Part shown: one piece after another, positions 36,360-44,216 of the stretch
How the letters are laid out: each line of letters opens with the position of its first letter
Position numbering within the stretch: the stretch's first letter is position 1
NCBI GenBank assembly: GCA_018240745.1
Contig: JAFEFF010000198.1
Span: 1 to 64,000 of the forward strand
Direction: 5' to 3'
DNA: 64,000 nt
Source: Pseudomonadota bacterium
GTDB lineage: Bacteria; Pseudomonadota; Alphaproteobacteria; Reyranellales; Reyranellaceae
Notes under the pieces: model-generated
The model's database searches: none
What the model was told of the DNA's origin: nothing
The model's input: the letters and a program-made list of their open reading frames with translations, nothing else
Translations under genes and position numbers: made by a program

Positions 36360-39032
36360 ATGGACACGATCGATCTCAAGCTGGCCCAGGAGTGTGAATC
36401 GCTGGCGGTCGCCGCGAGCGAGGGCGTCGCCTGGCTCAAGGACGCCGCCAACCAGTCGCCGACCGTGGCGCAGCAGGCGCCGTCGCTGATCAGCGAGCTG
36501 CAGAAGGTTCGCAACCAGAGCCGCAAGCTGGCGCGGGCCGCGCGGCGCCGCATGTGCGCCGGCGTGTTCGGTCCCAGCCAGGCCGGCAAGTCCTACCTCG
36601 TCTCGATCCTGGCGAGCCGCGACGGCCGTCCGCTGCAGGCACGGTTCGGCGACAAGACCTACGACTTCCTGCGTGAAATCAATCCGCCGGGCAATCGCGA
36701 GAGCACCGGCCTCGTCACGCGCTTCGGCCTCGGCCTCAGCGACGTCACGCCCGACTTCCCCGTGCGGGTGCGGCTCCTGACCCAGACCGATATCGTCAAG
36801 ATCCTCGGCAACTCCTTCCTGCTCGACTTCGATCACCAGAAGGCGGCGTTCGAGAAGCCGGACGGCACTGCGATCCGCAAGCGCCTGGCCGAACTGCGCA
36901 CCCAGGTGCTGCCGAAGCCGCCCGGCGACCTCGATGCCGACGACGTGCTCGACCTGATCGAGTATTTCGACACTTTCTTCGCCGGTGTTACCTCGGAGTT
37001 GCGCACCGAATACTGGCGCGAGGCGATCGATCTGGCGCCGCGTCTCTCCGGCCGCGACCGCGCCAAGCTTTGGTCGGTGCTGTGGTACGACTTCCAGCCG
37101 TTCACCGATCTCTATCTTACGCTCTACGAAGGCCTCGAGAAGCTCGCCTTCGCACCCGAGGCGCTGCTCGGCATGGATGCGCTGATCCCGCGCGAGAAGA
37201 GCATCATCGACGTCCTCACCCTCGACAAGCTCGGCACCGACGCCGCCGATACGCTGCTCGTGCGGCCGAAGCTGCCGGGCGGCGGCGCCGAGGATGCCCG
37301 CCTGCCGCGCTCGCTGATCTGCGCGCTGACCGCCGAGCTGTCGGTCGCAATTGCCGAGAAGCCGTGGGATTTCTTCGACCACACCGATCTGCTCGACTTC
37401 CCGGGCGCGCGCTCGCGCCTCAAGCTCGCCAACCTCGAGGATGTCGCCAAGGCCAAGGGCGTGGCCGAGGGCGCCAACCCGCTGCGCGAGCTGCTGCTGC
37501 GCGGCAAGGTCGCCTATCTCTTCCAGCGCTACTCCGCCGAGCGCGAGCTCAGCGCCATCCTGCTTTGCATCCCCGACGGCAACCAGGAGGTCCGCGACCT
37601 CTCGGACATGATGACGGCGTGGATCGACCAGACGATCGGCGCCACCCCGGCCGACCGTGCCAGGCAGAAGAACTCGCTGTTCCTGGTGCTGACCAAGATG
37701 GACCGCGAGTTCGAGCAGAAGGCGGGCGAGACCGAGGAATCGCGCAAGCTGCGCTGGTCGGCGCGCCTCAACAACTCGCTGATCAACAACTTCCGCGGCG
37801 AGTGGCCCAGCAACTGGAACGGCCGGCCGTTCGACAACACCTTCTGGCTGCGCAATCCGACGGTGCTCGACGAACGCCTGATGGACCATGACGGCCGGCG
37901 CGAGACCGGCGTCGCCGAGGCGTTCGCCCAGCGCGCGGTCGAGCTGCGCACGCACTTCGTCGAGAACTTCGACGTGCAGCGCCACTTCGCCAACCCGGCG
38001 CGCGCCTGGGACGAGGCCTTCAAGGCCAACGACGGCGGCGTTTCCTATCTCGTGAACAGCCTGATCCCGGTGTGCGATCCGGCGATCAAGCGCGCCCAGG
38101 TGCGCGGCCAGCTCGACGTCCAGCTTCATCGCCTCGTCGACCGGCTGGCGGGCTTCCACAGCGCCGCTGACGGCGATGCGCGCGCCAAGAAGCGCGACCT
38201 CGTGCACGCCGTGCTGCGCGGCCTCGCCACCTGCATCCAGCAGCAGCTGTTCGGTGAACTGGTGGCCCAGTTGCAGGTCGCGGACTCCGCGCTGCGCGAC
38301 ATCTATCTGCGCATCGCCACCGCCCGCACCGCCGAAGGCGAGCCCGAGCGCAAGAACGGCAAGCTGGCGGGGCAGGTCACGCAGTCGAGCGGCGCCACTG
38401 TCGATCTCGGCGCGATCTTCGCCGACGTGTTCGGCGAGGAAGACGGCCGCAAGGCGCCGCCGGCCGGCGTGCTCGAGGACCGCGCCGAGCGCTTCGCCCG
38501 CGAGGCGGCGGAGTACTGGCTGGACAACATGCGTCGCATCGGCGCCGACGAGAAGGCGCTGTCGCACTTCGGCGTCGACCGCCAGCACCTCGGCTGGCTG
38601 ATCGACGAGCTGGTGGTCGGCGCCCATCGCCTACGCCTGGTCGACCAGCTTTCGGTCGACGTGCGGGCGCTGGAGAACGCCGCCAACGCCAAGTGGGAGG
38701 ACATCGCCGAGCGTCAGGTGCGCACCGCCGCCTCGGCACTCAACGGCTATGTCAGCGCGCTGGGTTTCGATCAGCTTCCGCTCGAGCAGCGGCCGGGCCT
38801 GCCGCCCAATGCGCCGACCCGCCGCGTCTTCCAGAACCCGACACCTCCGGAAGGCGCGCCGATGCTGAGCGAGGACCCGTCTTCGATCTACGCCGACTAT
38901 TGCCGCGACTGGATGCGCGCCTTTCTGCAGCTTGCGATGGACAACGTGGGCTACGAAGGCGGCCGCGAGATCACCGCCGAGCAGAACGAGCAGCTCGGCC
39001 TGATCCTGCGCCAGGTGCAGATGGCGGCCTGA
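36360..39032 (+). CDS. srfC: SrfC: P-loop GTPase-like protein
   Basis: The 890-aa protein has a long N-terminal helix bundle (1-65) then G1 GPSQAGKS (71-78, K77), G3 LLDFPGAR (D346) and G4 LTKMDREF (TKMD 445-448), a complete GTPase set with widely spaced motifs, reminiscent of dynamin-like or large GTPases. No membrane segment. The C-terminal half is helical and family-specific, including EAAEYWLDNMRRIGADE. It works presumably with SrfB, whose gene ends 8 bp upstream. GTPase activity is inferred from motifs. Confidence 0.83.
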   Translation: MDTIDLKLAQECESLAVAASEGVAWLKDAANQSPTVAQQAPSLISELQKVRNQSRKLARAARRRMCAGVFGPSQAGKSYLVSILASRDGRPLQARFGDKTYDFLREINPPGNRESTGLVTRFGLGLSDVTPDFPVRVRLLTQTDIVKILGNSFLLDFDHQKAAFEKPDGTAIRKRLAELRTQVLPKPPGDLDADDVLDLIEYFDTFFAGVTSELRTEYWREAIDLAPRLSGRDRAKLWSVLWYDFQPFTDLYLTLYEGLEKLAFAPEALLGMDALIPREKSIIDVLTLDKLGTDAADTLLVRPKLPGGGAEDARLPRSLICALTAELSVAIAEKPWDFFDHTDLLDFPGARSRLKLANLEDVAKAKGVAEGANPLRELLLRGKVAYLFQRYSAERELSAILLCIPDGNQEVRDLSDMMTAWIDQTIGATPADRARQKNSLFLVLTKMDREFEQKAGETEESRKLRWSARLNNSLINNFRGEWPSNWNGRPFDNTFWLRNPTVLDERLMDHDGRRETGVAEAFAQRAVELRTHFVENFDVQRHFANPARAWDEAFKANDGGVSYLVNSLIPVCDPAIKRAQVRGQLDVQLHRLVDRLAGFHSAADGDARAKKRDLVHAVLRGLATCIQQQLFGELVAQLQVADSALRDIYLRIATARTAEGEPERKNGKLAGQVTQSSGATVDLGAIFADVFGEEDGRKAPPAGVLEDRAERFAREAAEYWLDNMRRIGADEKALSHFGVDRQHLGWLIDELVVGAHRLRLVDQLSVDVRALENAANAKWEDIAERQVRTAASALNGYVSALGFDQLPLEQRPGLPPNAPTRRVFQNPTPPEGAPMLSEDPSSIYADYCRDWMRAFLQLAMDNVGYEGGREITAEQNEQLGLILRQVQMAA

Positions 39033-39037
39033 CCCCG

Positions 39038-40132
39038 ATGCGCGCCAGCGTTCATCCGCAAGCCGAGCCGGGCTATGCCACGCTCCGGATCTCGGAGCTC
39101 GACGCCTCGCCGGACGGGCTGACGGTCTCGATCCAGCGCCAGCAGGGCCCCGAGTCGCACCTCGCCGACGACGGCTGGCGGCGCACCGAGGCATGGTTGC
39201 AGCCCGCACAGGTCGCGCGCATCAAGGGCGTGCTGGAGTTCCAGCTCGGCCCCGAGATCTGCGACCGCCTCGCCGGCATCGCGACCATCCGGCTGCGCGT
39301 CAAGGAGCCCGACATCGGCGTGGTCGGCACGACCGTCGTCGCCTGGCCGCAGATGCTGACCTCGGGCGCGGTCGATCTCTCGAGCCGCAACCACGACGAC
39401 ACGGTGCGCCTGCGTAGCCGCGCACCCGAACCGCCGCCGCCTCCCCCGCCGGCACCGCCGTTCGAGCCAGCGCCGGAACCCGAGCCGGCGCCGATGCCCG
39501 AGCTGCGCGCCGAGCGCGAACCGCTGCTCGAGGAGTCCTCGGGCGGCCGCACCAAGTGGCTGATCGCGGCGACGATCGTGCTGCTGCTCGCGGGCGGCGG
39601 CTATTTCGCCTACACCAACTACATCCAGCCGCACGAAGAGAGCCAGGCTTCCGCCGAGCCGACGTCGGTGCCGGCCCCGGCGCCCCCAGCGGCTCCGGCC
39701 CCGGGCGCGCCGAAGAAATCCGTGCGCGAGACCGTCGCCGAGTATTTCGCGACCAATCCCACGCCCGAGGCGATGCTGGCCAAGGCCAGGCAGTTCGCCG
39801 ACGGAGGCGACATGAACGCCGCCTTCCTGGTATGGCGACGCGCCGCCGAAGCCGGAAGCGCGCCGGCGCAGGTCGAGCTCGCCACGTTCTACGATCCGCT
39901 CTCCAAACCGCCGAGAGCCGGCTTCACGCCCGATGGCGCGCGCGCGGCCGACTGGTACGAGCGCGCGGCGCTCGCCGGCAATGCCGAGGCACAGCGCAGG
40001 TACGGCCTGCTGCTCGCCAAGGGTGGCCCCGGCCTGCCGGCCGATCAGGGGCGAGCGAAGTCATGGCTGCAGCAGGCAGCGGCGCAAAACGACGCCGAGG
40101 CCAAGAAGGCGCTGGAGACGATGCCCAAGTGA
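39038..40132 (+). CDS. Membrane-anchored Sel1-like repeat protein
   Basis: A 364-aa protein with an N-terminal cytoplasmic domain of unknown type (1-125), a Pro/Glu-rich linker (130-155), one membrane helix (174-193), and Sel1-type repeats (about 249-360: AAFLVWRRAAEAGSAPAQVE, GARAADWYERAALAGNAEAQ, RAKSWLQQAAAQNDAEA). Sel1 repeats are protein-binding, placed here in the periplasm. ATG 39038 is 5 bp after the srfC stop. It seems a fixed member of this operon. Confidence 0.8.
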   Translation: MRASVHPQAEPGYATLRISELDASPDGLTVSIQRQQGPESHLADDGWRRTEAWLQPAQVARIKGVLEFQLGPEICDRLAGIATIRLRVKEPDIGVVGTTVVAWPQMLTSGAVDLSSRNHDDTVRLRSRAPEPPPPPPPAPPFEPAPEPEPAPMPELRAEREPLLEESSGGRTKWLIAATIVLLLAGGGYFAYTNYIQPHEESQASAEPTSVPAPAPPAAPAPGAPKKSVRETVAEYFATNPTPEAMLAKARQFADGGDMNAAFLVWRRAAEAGSAPAQVELATFYDPLSKPPRAGFTPDGARAADWYERAALAGNAEAQRRYGLLLAKGGPGLPADQGRAKSWLQQAAAQNDAEAKKALETMPK

Positions 40133-40139
40133 AGCCCGA

Positions 40140-40601
40140 GTGAAGAAGATCGAAGTGAAAGCGGTCGCGGGTCTGTTGCTGGCGATCGTCGCCGTTCCCG
40201 CCTACGGCCAGACGGCCGAGCCGTTCATCTGCGGCCCGTTCAAGGTCGAGAGCAAGCACGTCGGCCCCGAGACGCGGTGGACCATCGCCAGCGGCAAGGA
40301 GAAGTCGAGCGAACAGGCGGCACTCAAGCGCGGGCCGGTGTTCGAATGCGTCGACGGCGCCGTGCTGGCGATCGAGTTCACCACCTCGGCCGGCCACAGC
40401 TTCGTCGACCTGCGGTTCCCCGACGGCAACGAGATCGGCTATGGCGGCCAGATCGCCCGCCGCAACGATCGTTTCGTGCTACCGATCCAGGCCAAACATC
40501 GCATCGACCCGAAGTTCCGCGCCGCGTTCGACTATCACTGCCGCTTCAACCTGCCGGGCGACCCGATCCCCGAAGCCAGCCGCGCCGACTGCGTGTTCTG
40601 A
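40140..40601 (+). CDS. Secreted Cys-containing protein ending the srf-like operon
   Basis: A 153-aa exported protein starting at GTG 40140 (GTG 40155 possible), signal VKAVAGLLLAIVAVPAYG. Four cysteines (ICGPFKV, FECVDGA, YHCRFN, ADCVF) suggest two disulfides in a beta-rich domain. No ATG is available, which explains the GTG choice. The gap to the Sel1 gene is 7 bp. No family recognised. Confidence 0.65.
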   Translation: MKKIEVKAVAGLLLAIVAVPAYGQTAEPFICGPFKVESKHVGPETRWTIASGKEKSSEQAALKRGPVFECVDGAVLAIEFTTSAGHSFVDLRFPDGNEIGYGGQIARRNDRFVLPIQAKHRIDPKFRAAFDYHCRFNLPGDPIPEASRADCVF

Positions 40602-40608
40602 GGTCATT

Positions 40609-40664
40609 GGACCGCGAGCTTCCGGCTCGCTCATGATCATGAGCGCGCAGGATGCGCGCGGTCC
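40609..40664. repeat. Inverted repeat between convergent genes
   Basis: Arms GGACCGCG and CGCGGTCC enclose a small hairpin GAGC-TTCCG-GCTC and a perfect 16-bp palindrome GCTCATGATCATGAGC (40629-40644). It separates the srf-like operon from the convergent small gene and is likely a two-way terminator. Related to the element at 49813. Confidence 0.65.
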
Positions 40665-40708
40665 GGAAGAGCATGACGCGCCACGGGAGTCGCGCGGTGC
40701 GACGAAAC

Positions 40709-41101
40709 TCAGGTCTTCTGTCCGCCCGGCGGGATCGGGGTCTGGCTTGGTTCCTTGCCTGGCTCCTTGGTGCCGAGCGGATCCTTCATGGTGCAGACGT
40801 CCTGGCGCAGGCGATCCTTGAGGGCGGCGATCTGGTCCTCGATCTGCTTGTTGGCCGCTTTCTGCTTGTCGATCTGGTCCTCGAGCGCCTTGACCTGCGC
40901 CTGGTCGGGACCCGGCGGGGCAGGCGGCGGAGGCGGCGGCGGGAGCTGGACGGCGACGTTCACGACCGGCCGGTAGAACAGATACCAGCCCAAGCCGAGA
41001 CCGGCCGCGACCAGCAGGAAGCCACCCAGCAGGCCGCCCAGGATCAGGGGCCAGCGCGGGGTCGGGCGTTGTTCAGGCGGAAGCGGCGGCGTATCGGCCA
41101 T
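40709..41101 (-). CDS. Small membrane coiled-coil protein facing the srf-like operon
   Basis: A 130-aa protein: short cytoplasmic Pro-rich start, membrane helix 19-42, poly-Pro 53-60, coiled coil 68-98 with a terminal C103, then a Pro/Gly/Lys tail. The order membrane helix, Pro-run, coil, Cys repeats that of both SrfA-like proteins, so it may be an additional partner although transcribed in the opposite direction. Not a known family. Confidence 0.6.
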   Translation of the reverse strand: MADTPPLPPEQRPTPRWPLILGGLLGGFLLVAAGLGLGWYLFYRPVVNVAVQLPPPPPPPAPPGPDQAQVKALEDQIDKQKAANKQIEDQIAALKDRLRQDVCTMKDPLGTKEPGKEPSQTPIPPGGQKT

Positions 41102-41264
41102 GGCGGAAAATTGGGCTCCGGTTCAGGGGTCCAGTCAACACCCATCAATGAACATGCAGCCACGGCGGAAATAGGGCTGCAATGAGCTATTCTCCTGCGT
41201 CAATGGCTTGCTGGATGGTGCCGGCGGTCCAAATGTATATGCACGCGGCAAAAGGAGTGTTCCC

Positions 41265-42434
41265 ATGACGGCCTGCATCGTCGGATGGTCCCACGGCAAG
41301 TTCGGCAAGCTCGATGGCGAGACCAGCGAATCCTTGATCGTGAAGGCGGCCAGCGAGGCGATCGCCCATGCCGGCATCGAGCCCAAGGACATCGACGTCA
41401 TCTACGTCGGCAACATGAACGGCGGCTTCGTGCGCCAGGAGTTCCACTCCTCGCTGCCACTGCAGACCCACCCCGACCTGCGCTTCAAGCCCTCGACCCG
41501 GGTCGAGAACGCCTGCGCCACCGGCTCGGCCGCCATCCACATGGGCCTGAACGCGCTCGCCGCCAGGAAGGCGCGCTTCGTGCTGGTGGTCGGCGTCGAG
41601 AAGATGACCGAGCTCAATTCGGCGCAGGCCGGCGAGGTGCTGATCAAGGCGTCGTACGTGGCCGAGGAAGCCAACATCGAGGCGGGCTTCGCCGGCATCT
41701 TCGGCAAGATCACCTCGGCCTACTTCCAGCGCTACGGCGACAAATCAGACGCGCTCGCCAAGATCGCGGTCAAGGCGCACAAGAACGGCGCCAAGAATCC
41801 GTTCGCGCACTTCCAGAAGGAGTTCGCCTACGAATTCTGCCGCACGCCATCGGACAAGAACCCGTTCGTCGCGGGACCGTTGAAGCGCACGGACTGCTCG
41901 CCGGTGACCGACGGCGCGGCCGCGGTGGTGCTGGCCGATGTCGGCACGGCGCTCGGCATGAAGCAGGCGATCGCCTTCCGCGCGGCACAGCACGTCAACG
42001 ACTTCCTGCCGATGAGCAAGCGCGACATCATCAAGTTCGAGGGCCCGGCGCTGGCCTGGAAGCAGGCGCTCGCGGAGGCGCGGCTCGACCTGCTCGATCT
42101 CTCCTTCGTCGAAAGCCACGACTGCTTCACCTCGGCCGAGTTGATCGAATACGAGGCGATGGGCCTGACCGCGCCCGGCGAAGGCGAGCGGGCGATCCAC
42201 GAGGGCTGGGTCGAGCGCGACGGCAAGCTGCCCGTCAATGTCTCCGGCGGGCTGAAGGCCAAAGGCCATCCGGTCGGCGCCACCGGCGTCAGCATGCACG
42301 TCATGACGGCGATGCAGTTGAACGGCAGCGCGCCCGAGGGCATGCAGTTGCCCAAGGCCAAGATGGGCGGCGTGTTCAACATGGGCGGCGCCGCCGTCGC
42401 CAACTATGTCAGCATCCTGGAGCCGCTGCGATAA
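41265..42434 (+). CDS. SCP2-type thiolase / acetyl-CoA acetyltransferase
   Basis: A 389-aa thiolase-fold enzyme. Nucleophile C84 lies in RVENACATGSAA, the conserved GHPVGATGVSMH holds the second-site histidine, and VESHDCFTSAE matches SCP2-thiolases involved in acyl-CoA cleavage. A good Shine-Dalgarno AAAGGAG precedes ATG 41265. It lies alone, so the pathway is open: fatty-acid, branched or aromatic acyl-CoA breakdown are possible. Cytoplasmic. Confidence 0.9.
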   Translation: MTACIVGWSHGKFGKLDGETSESLIVKAASEAIAHAGIEPKDIDVIYVGNMNGGFVRQEFHSSLPLQTHPDLRFKPSTRVENACATGSAAIHMGLNALAARKARFVLVVGVEKMTELNSAQAGEVLIKASYVAEEANIEAGFAGIFGKITSAYFQRYGDKSDALAKIAVKAHKNGAKNPFAHFQKEFAYEFCRTPSDKNPFVAGPLKRTDCSPVTDGAAAVVLADVGTALGMKQAIAFRAAQHVNDFLPMSKRDIIKFEGPALAWKQALAEARLDLLDLSFVESHDCFTSAELIEYEAMGLTAPGEGERAIHEGWVERDGKLPVNVSGGLKAKGHPVGATGVSMHVMTAMQLNGSAPEGMQLPKAKMGGVFNMGGAAVANYVSILEPLR

Positions 42435-42457
42435 GCCAGCCAACCCTTCGCCGACAA

Positions 42458-42655
42458 TTGCTCGACGCACGGGCCACGGTCCAGCGTCAGATCGACCGGC
42501 TGCGCGTGCGTGCCTATCCGGCCGCACCGACCAGTTGGACTCCGGGAGACGAGTTTCCTCACGCCCTGAGCCAGCTCGGCGACGAGCTTGGCCGGACCTT
42601 GCGCGAGATCGACGAGGCGTTGGAAAGACTCGGCCCCGATGACGACCGACCTTAG
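42458..42655 (+). CDS. Candidate 65-aa helical protein with TTG start
   Basis: From TTG 42458 the frame reads LLDARATVQRQIDRLRVRAY then PAAPTSWTPGDEFPH and ends LERLGPDDDRP*. It fills the 224-bp space after the thiolase and is helical and charged. No ATG or clear Shine-Dalgarno exists, so translation is uncertain. Confidence 0.35.
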   Translation: MLDARATVQRQIDRLRVRAYPAAPTSWTPGDEFPHALSQLGDELGRTLREIDEALERLGPDDDRP

Positions 42656-42658
42656 CCT

Positions 42659-42943
42659 CTAGGCATCGAAAAAGACCGTTCGGTCCGTTTCTTCGGGCTC
42701 ATGCGGCTGCAGGCTCTGCCCGGAGGCGTCGGCCCAGCTCGCGACGTTCAGGACGACGCAGGACGGACCATCCCCCTCGTCCTTCTCCAGCGGCTCCACG
42801 ATGTTGAGACCGTTGCCGTCGAGGAAGAACGTGTGATCGCCGAAGATACTTTCGAGCTTGGCCACTGCCGGATGATCAGCGGGGATCGGCTCAGCCGGGA
42901 ATTGCGTGAGGGTCTGCTGGATCTGGGTGGTGTTCAGCCTCAT
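42659..42943 (-). CDS. Small acidic cytosolic protein, unknown
   Basis: A 94-aa acidic protein (MRLNTTQIQQTLTQFPAEPI...), with IFGDHTFFLDGNGLNIVE and VVLNVASWAD strands. No membrane or secretion signal. Fits the size of small regulators or immunity-type proteins, but no family is recognised. It is transcribed alone, ending opposite the thiolase tail. Upstream 122 bp to 43065 hold a weak TTGACC -35 candidate only. Confidence 0.5.
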   Translation of the reverse strand: MRLNTTQIQQTLTQFPAEPIPADHPAVAKLESIFGDHTFFLDGNGLNIVEPLEKDEGDGPSCVVLNVASWADASGQSLQPHEPEETDRTVFFDA

Positions 42944-43065
42944 CGCGCGCTCCTTGTTGAGGGATATCGGAATCGATTCAACTGCGCTTCGATCAAGCTA
43001 GGCCTTTGCCCTTGCCGGTCAACCTCGTGTGCCATATCGACGGAGTTCCGCGCGATGCAACTTCG

Positions 43066-43278
43066 TCAGCATCGAGGAGTTACTGCGAGCCGGGAAATCG
43101 CGGCAAGGTCCGCCGGCTCGAGCCAATAACGCATCTCGATTTCCGGATCGCTCCACGCATCGGGGCCGAGCAGCGCCTGCAGCTCCCCGAGGCGCTCGAC
43201 GGTGAACATCGTCGCGAACGCCGGACAGGCGTACTCGGGATGGTACGCCTGCAGGATGAAGCGATGCCGCCCGGTCAC
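43066..43278 (-). CDS. 70-aa protein translationally coupled to the SDR
   Basis: GTG 43278 overlaps the SDR stop as GTGA. The frame reads VTGRHRFILQAYHPEYACPA, then FATMFTVERLGELQALLG and DAWSDPEIEMRYWLEPADLA, ending VTPRC. It has an amphipathic alpha/beta character and a length that suits a small ligand-binding or subunit-like domain. The overlap and codon use support it. Function unknown. Confidence 0.6.
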   Translation of the reverse strand: MTGRHRFILQAYHPEYACPAFATMFTVERLGELQALLGPDAWSDPEIEMRYWLEPADLAAISRLAVTPRC

Positions 43279-44072
43279 ACCACCGGGCTCGCGCCGCCGT
43301 CGACGTTGATCGCCACGCCGGTGATGAACGAGCCCGCATCGGAGCATAGGAAGCAGGCCATGCGGGCGAACTCCTCGGCCTTGCCCATGCGGCCGAGCGG
43401 GATGCGGCCCTTGGCCATGCCGTCGAGGAACTCCTGGTAGGTCTTGCCGGCGCCGGCCGGACCCTTGTGGCGGCGGGCCCACTGGTCGCTCTCGATCAGG
43501 CCGACCAGCATGGCGTTGACCAGCACGTTGTGTTGCGCGTTCTCCTTGCTGAGCGCCTTGGTCAGCGCAAGGCCCGCAGCACGGCTGACACTGGTCGGCG
43601 TCGAGTCGGCGTTCGGCGCCTTGGCGCCGATGTTGAGCACGTTGACGATGCGGCCCCACCTGCGCTGCTTCATGCCCGGGAGCGCGAGCCGGCAGAGGCG
43701 GATCGCGGCGAACAGCTTGAGGTCGAGGTCGCCCTGCCAGTCCGCGTCGGTCACCGTCTCGAACGGCTTGGCGTGGCTGATGCCGGCATTGTTCACCAGG
43801 ATGTCGACCTTGCCGAAATCGGCCTCGACCTTCTTCCAGGTCTCGGCGATCGGCTCGGCCTTGGAGACGTCGCAGGAATAGGCCTCGAAGCGCCCGTTCG
43901 ACTTGCCGGCGGCTTTCTGCACCTCGGCCTTGGCCTGCGCCAGCACATCGGCCTTGCGCGCCAGAATCGCCACCGAACCGCCCGACGCGGCGAATTCCTT
44001 GGCCATCGCCAGGCCCAACCCGGTGCTCGCGCCGGTGATCACGGCCACGCGGCCGTCCATGCGTACGTCCAT
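43275..44072 (-). CDS. Short-chain dehydrogenase family protein, catalytic triad replaced
   Basis: A 265-aa Rossmann protein with nucleotide motif TGASTGLG (13-20), DVSK (68-71), NNAG (94-97) and C-terminal ITGVAINVDGGASP. At the catalytic positions the usual Ser-Tyr-Lys is Asn147, Thr160, Arg164 (LNIGAKAP, PTSVSRAAG). Normal SDR chemistry is therefore doubtful; it may be a binding protein or use a different mechanism. ATG 44072 was chosen over upstream ones inside a repeat. It follows xdhB by 144 bp and is coupled to the 70-aa gene. Confidence 0.85.
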   Translation of the reverse strand: MDVRMDGRVAVITGASTGLGLAMAKEFAASGGSVAILARKADVLAQAKAEVQKAAGKSNGRFEAYSCDVSKAEPIAETWKKVEADFGKVDILVNNAGISHAKPFETVTDADWQGDLDLKLFAAIRLCRLALPGMKQRRWGRIVNVLNIGAKAPNADSTPTSVSRAAGLALTKALSKENAQHNVLVNAMLVGLIESDQWARRHKGPAGAGKTYQEFLDGMAKGRIPLGRMGKAEEFARMACFLCSDAGSFITGVAINVDGGASPVV

Positions 44073-44088
44073 AATTTCCTCCCTTCCT

Positions 44089-44204
44089 GTCATCCCGAGC
44101 GCAGCGAAGAATCTCATCGCCCTTCGCTGCACAAGACTCTCTCCATGCAGCTCCAATCATCTCTCATCGGCGCAACGAGATCCTTCGCTGCGCTCAGGAT
44201 CACA
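44089..44204. repeat. REP-like inverted repeat between xdhB and SDR
   Basis: Arms TGTCATCCCGAGCGCAGCGAAGAATCTC (44089-44116) and GAGATCCTTCGCTGCGCTCAGGATCACA (44177-44204) are imperfect inverted copies of the family also at 15957. It lies between two genes transcribed in the same direction and may separate or stabilise the mRNA segments. Confidence 0.65.
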
Positions 44205-44216
44205 GAGGTTGGAGCG

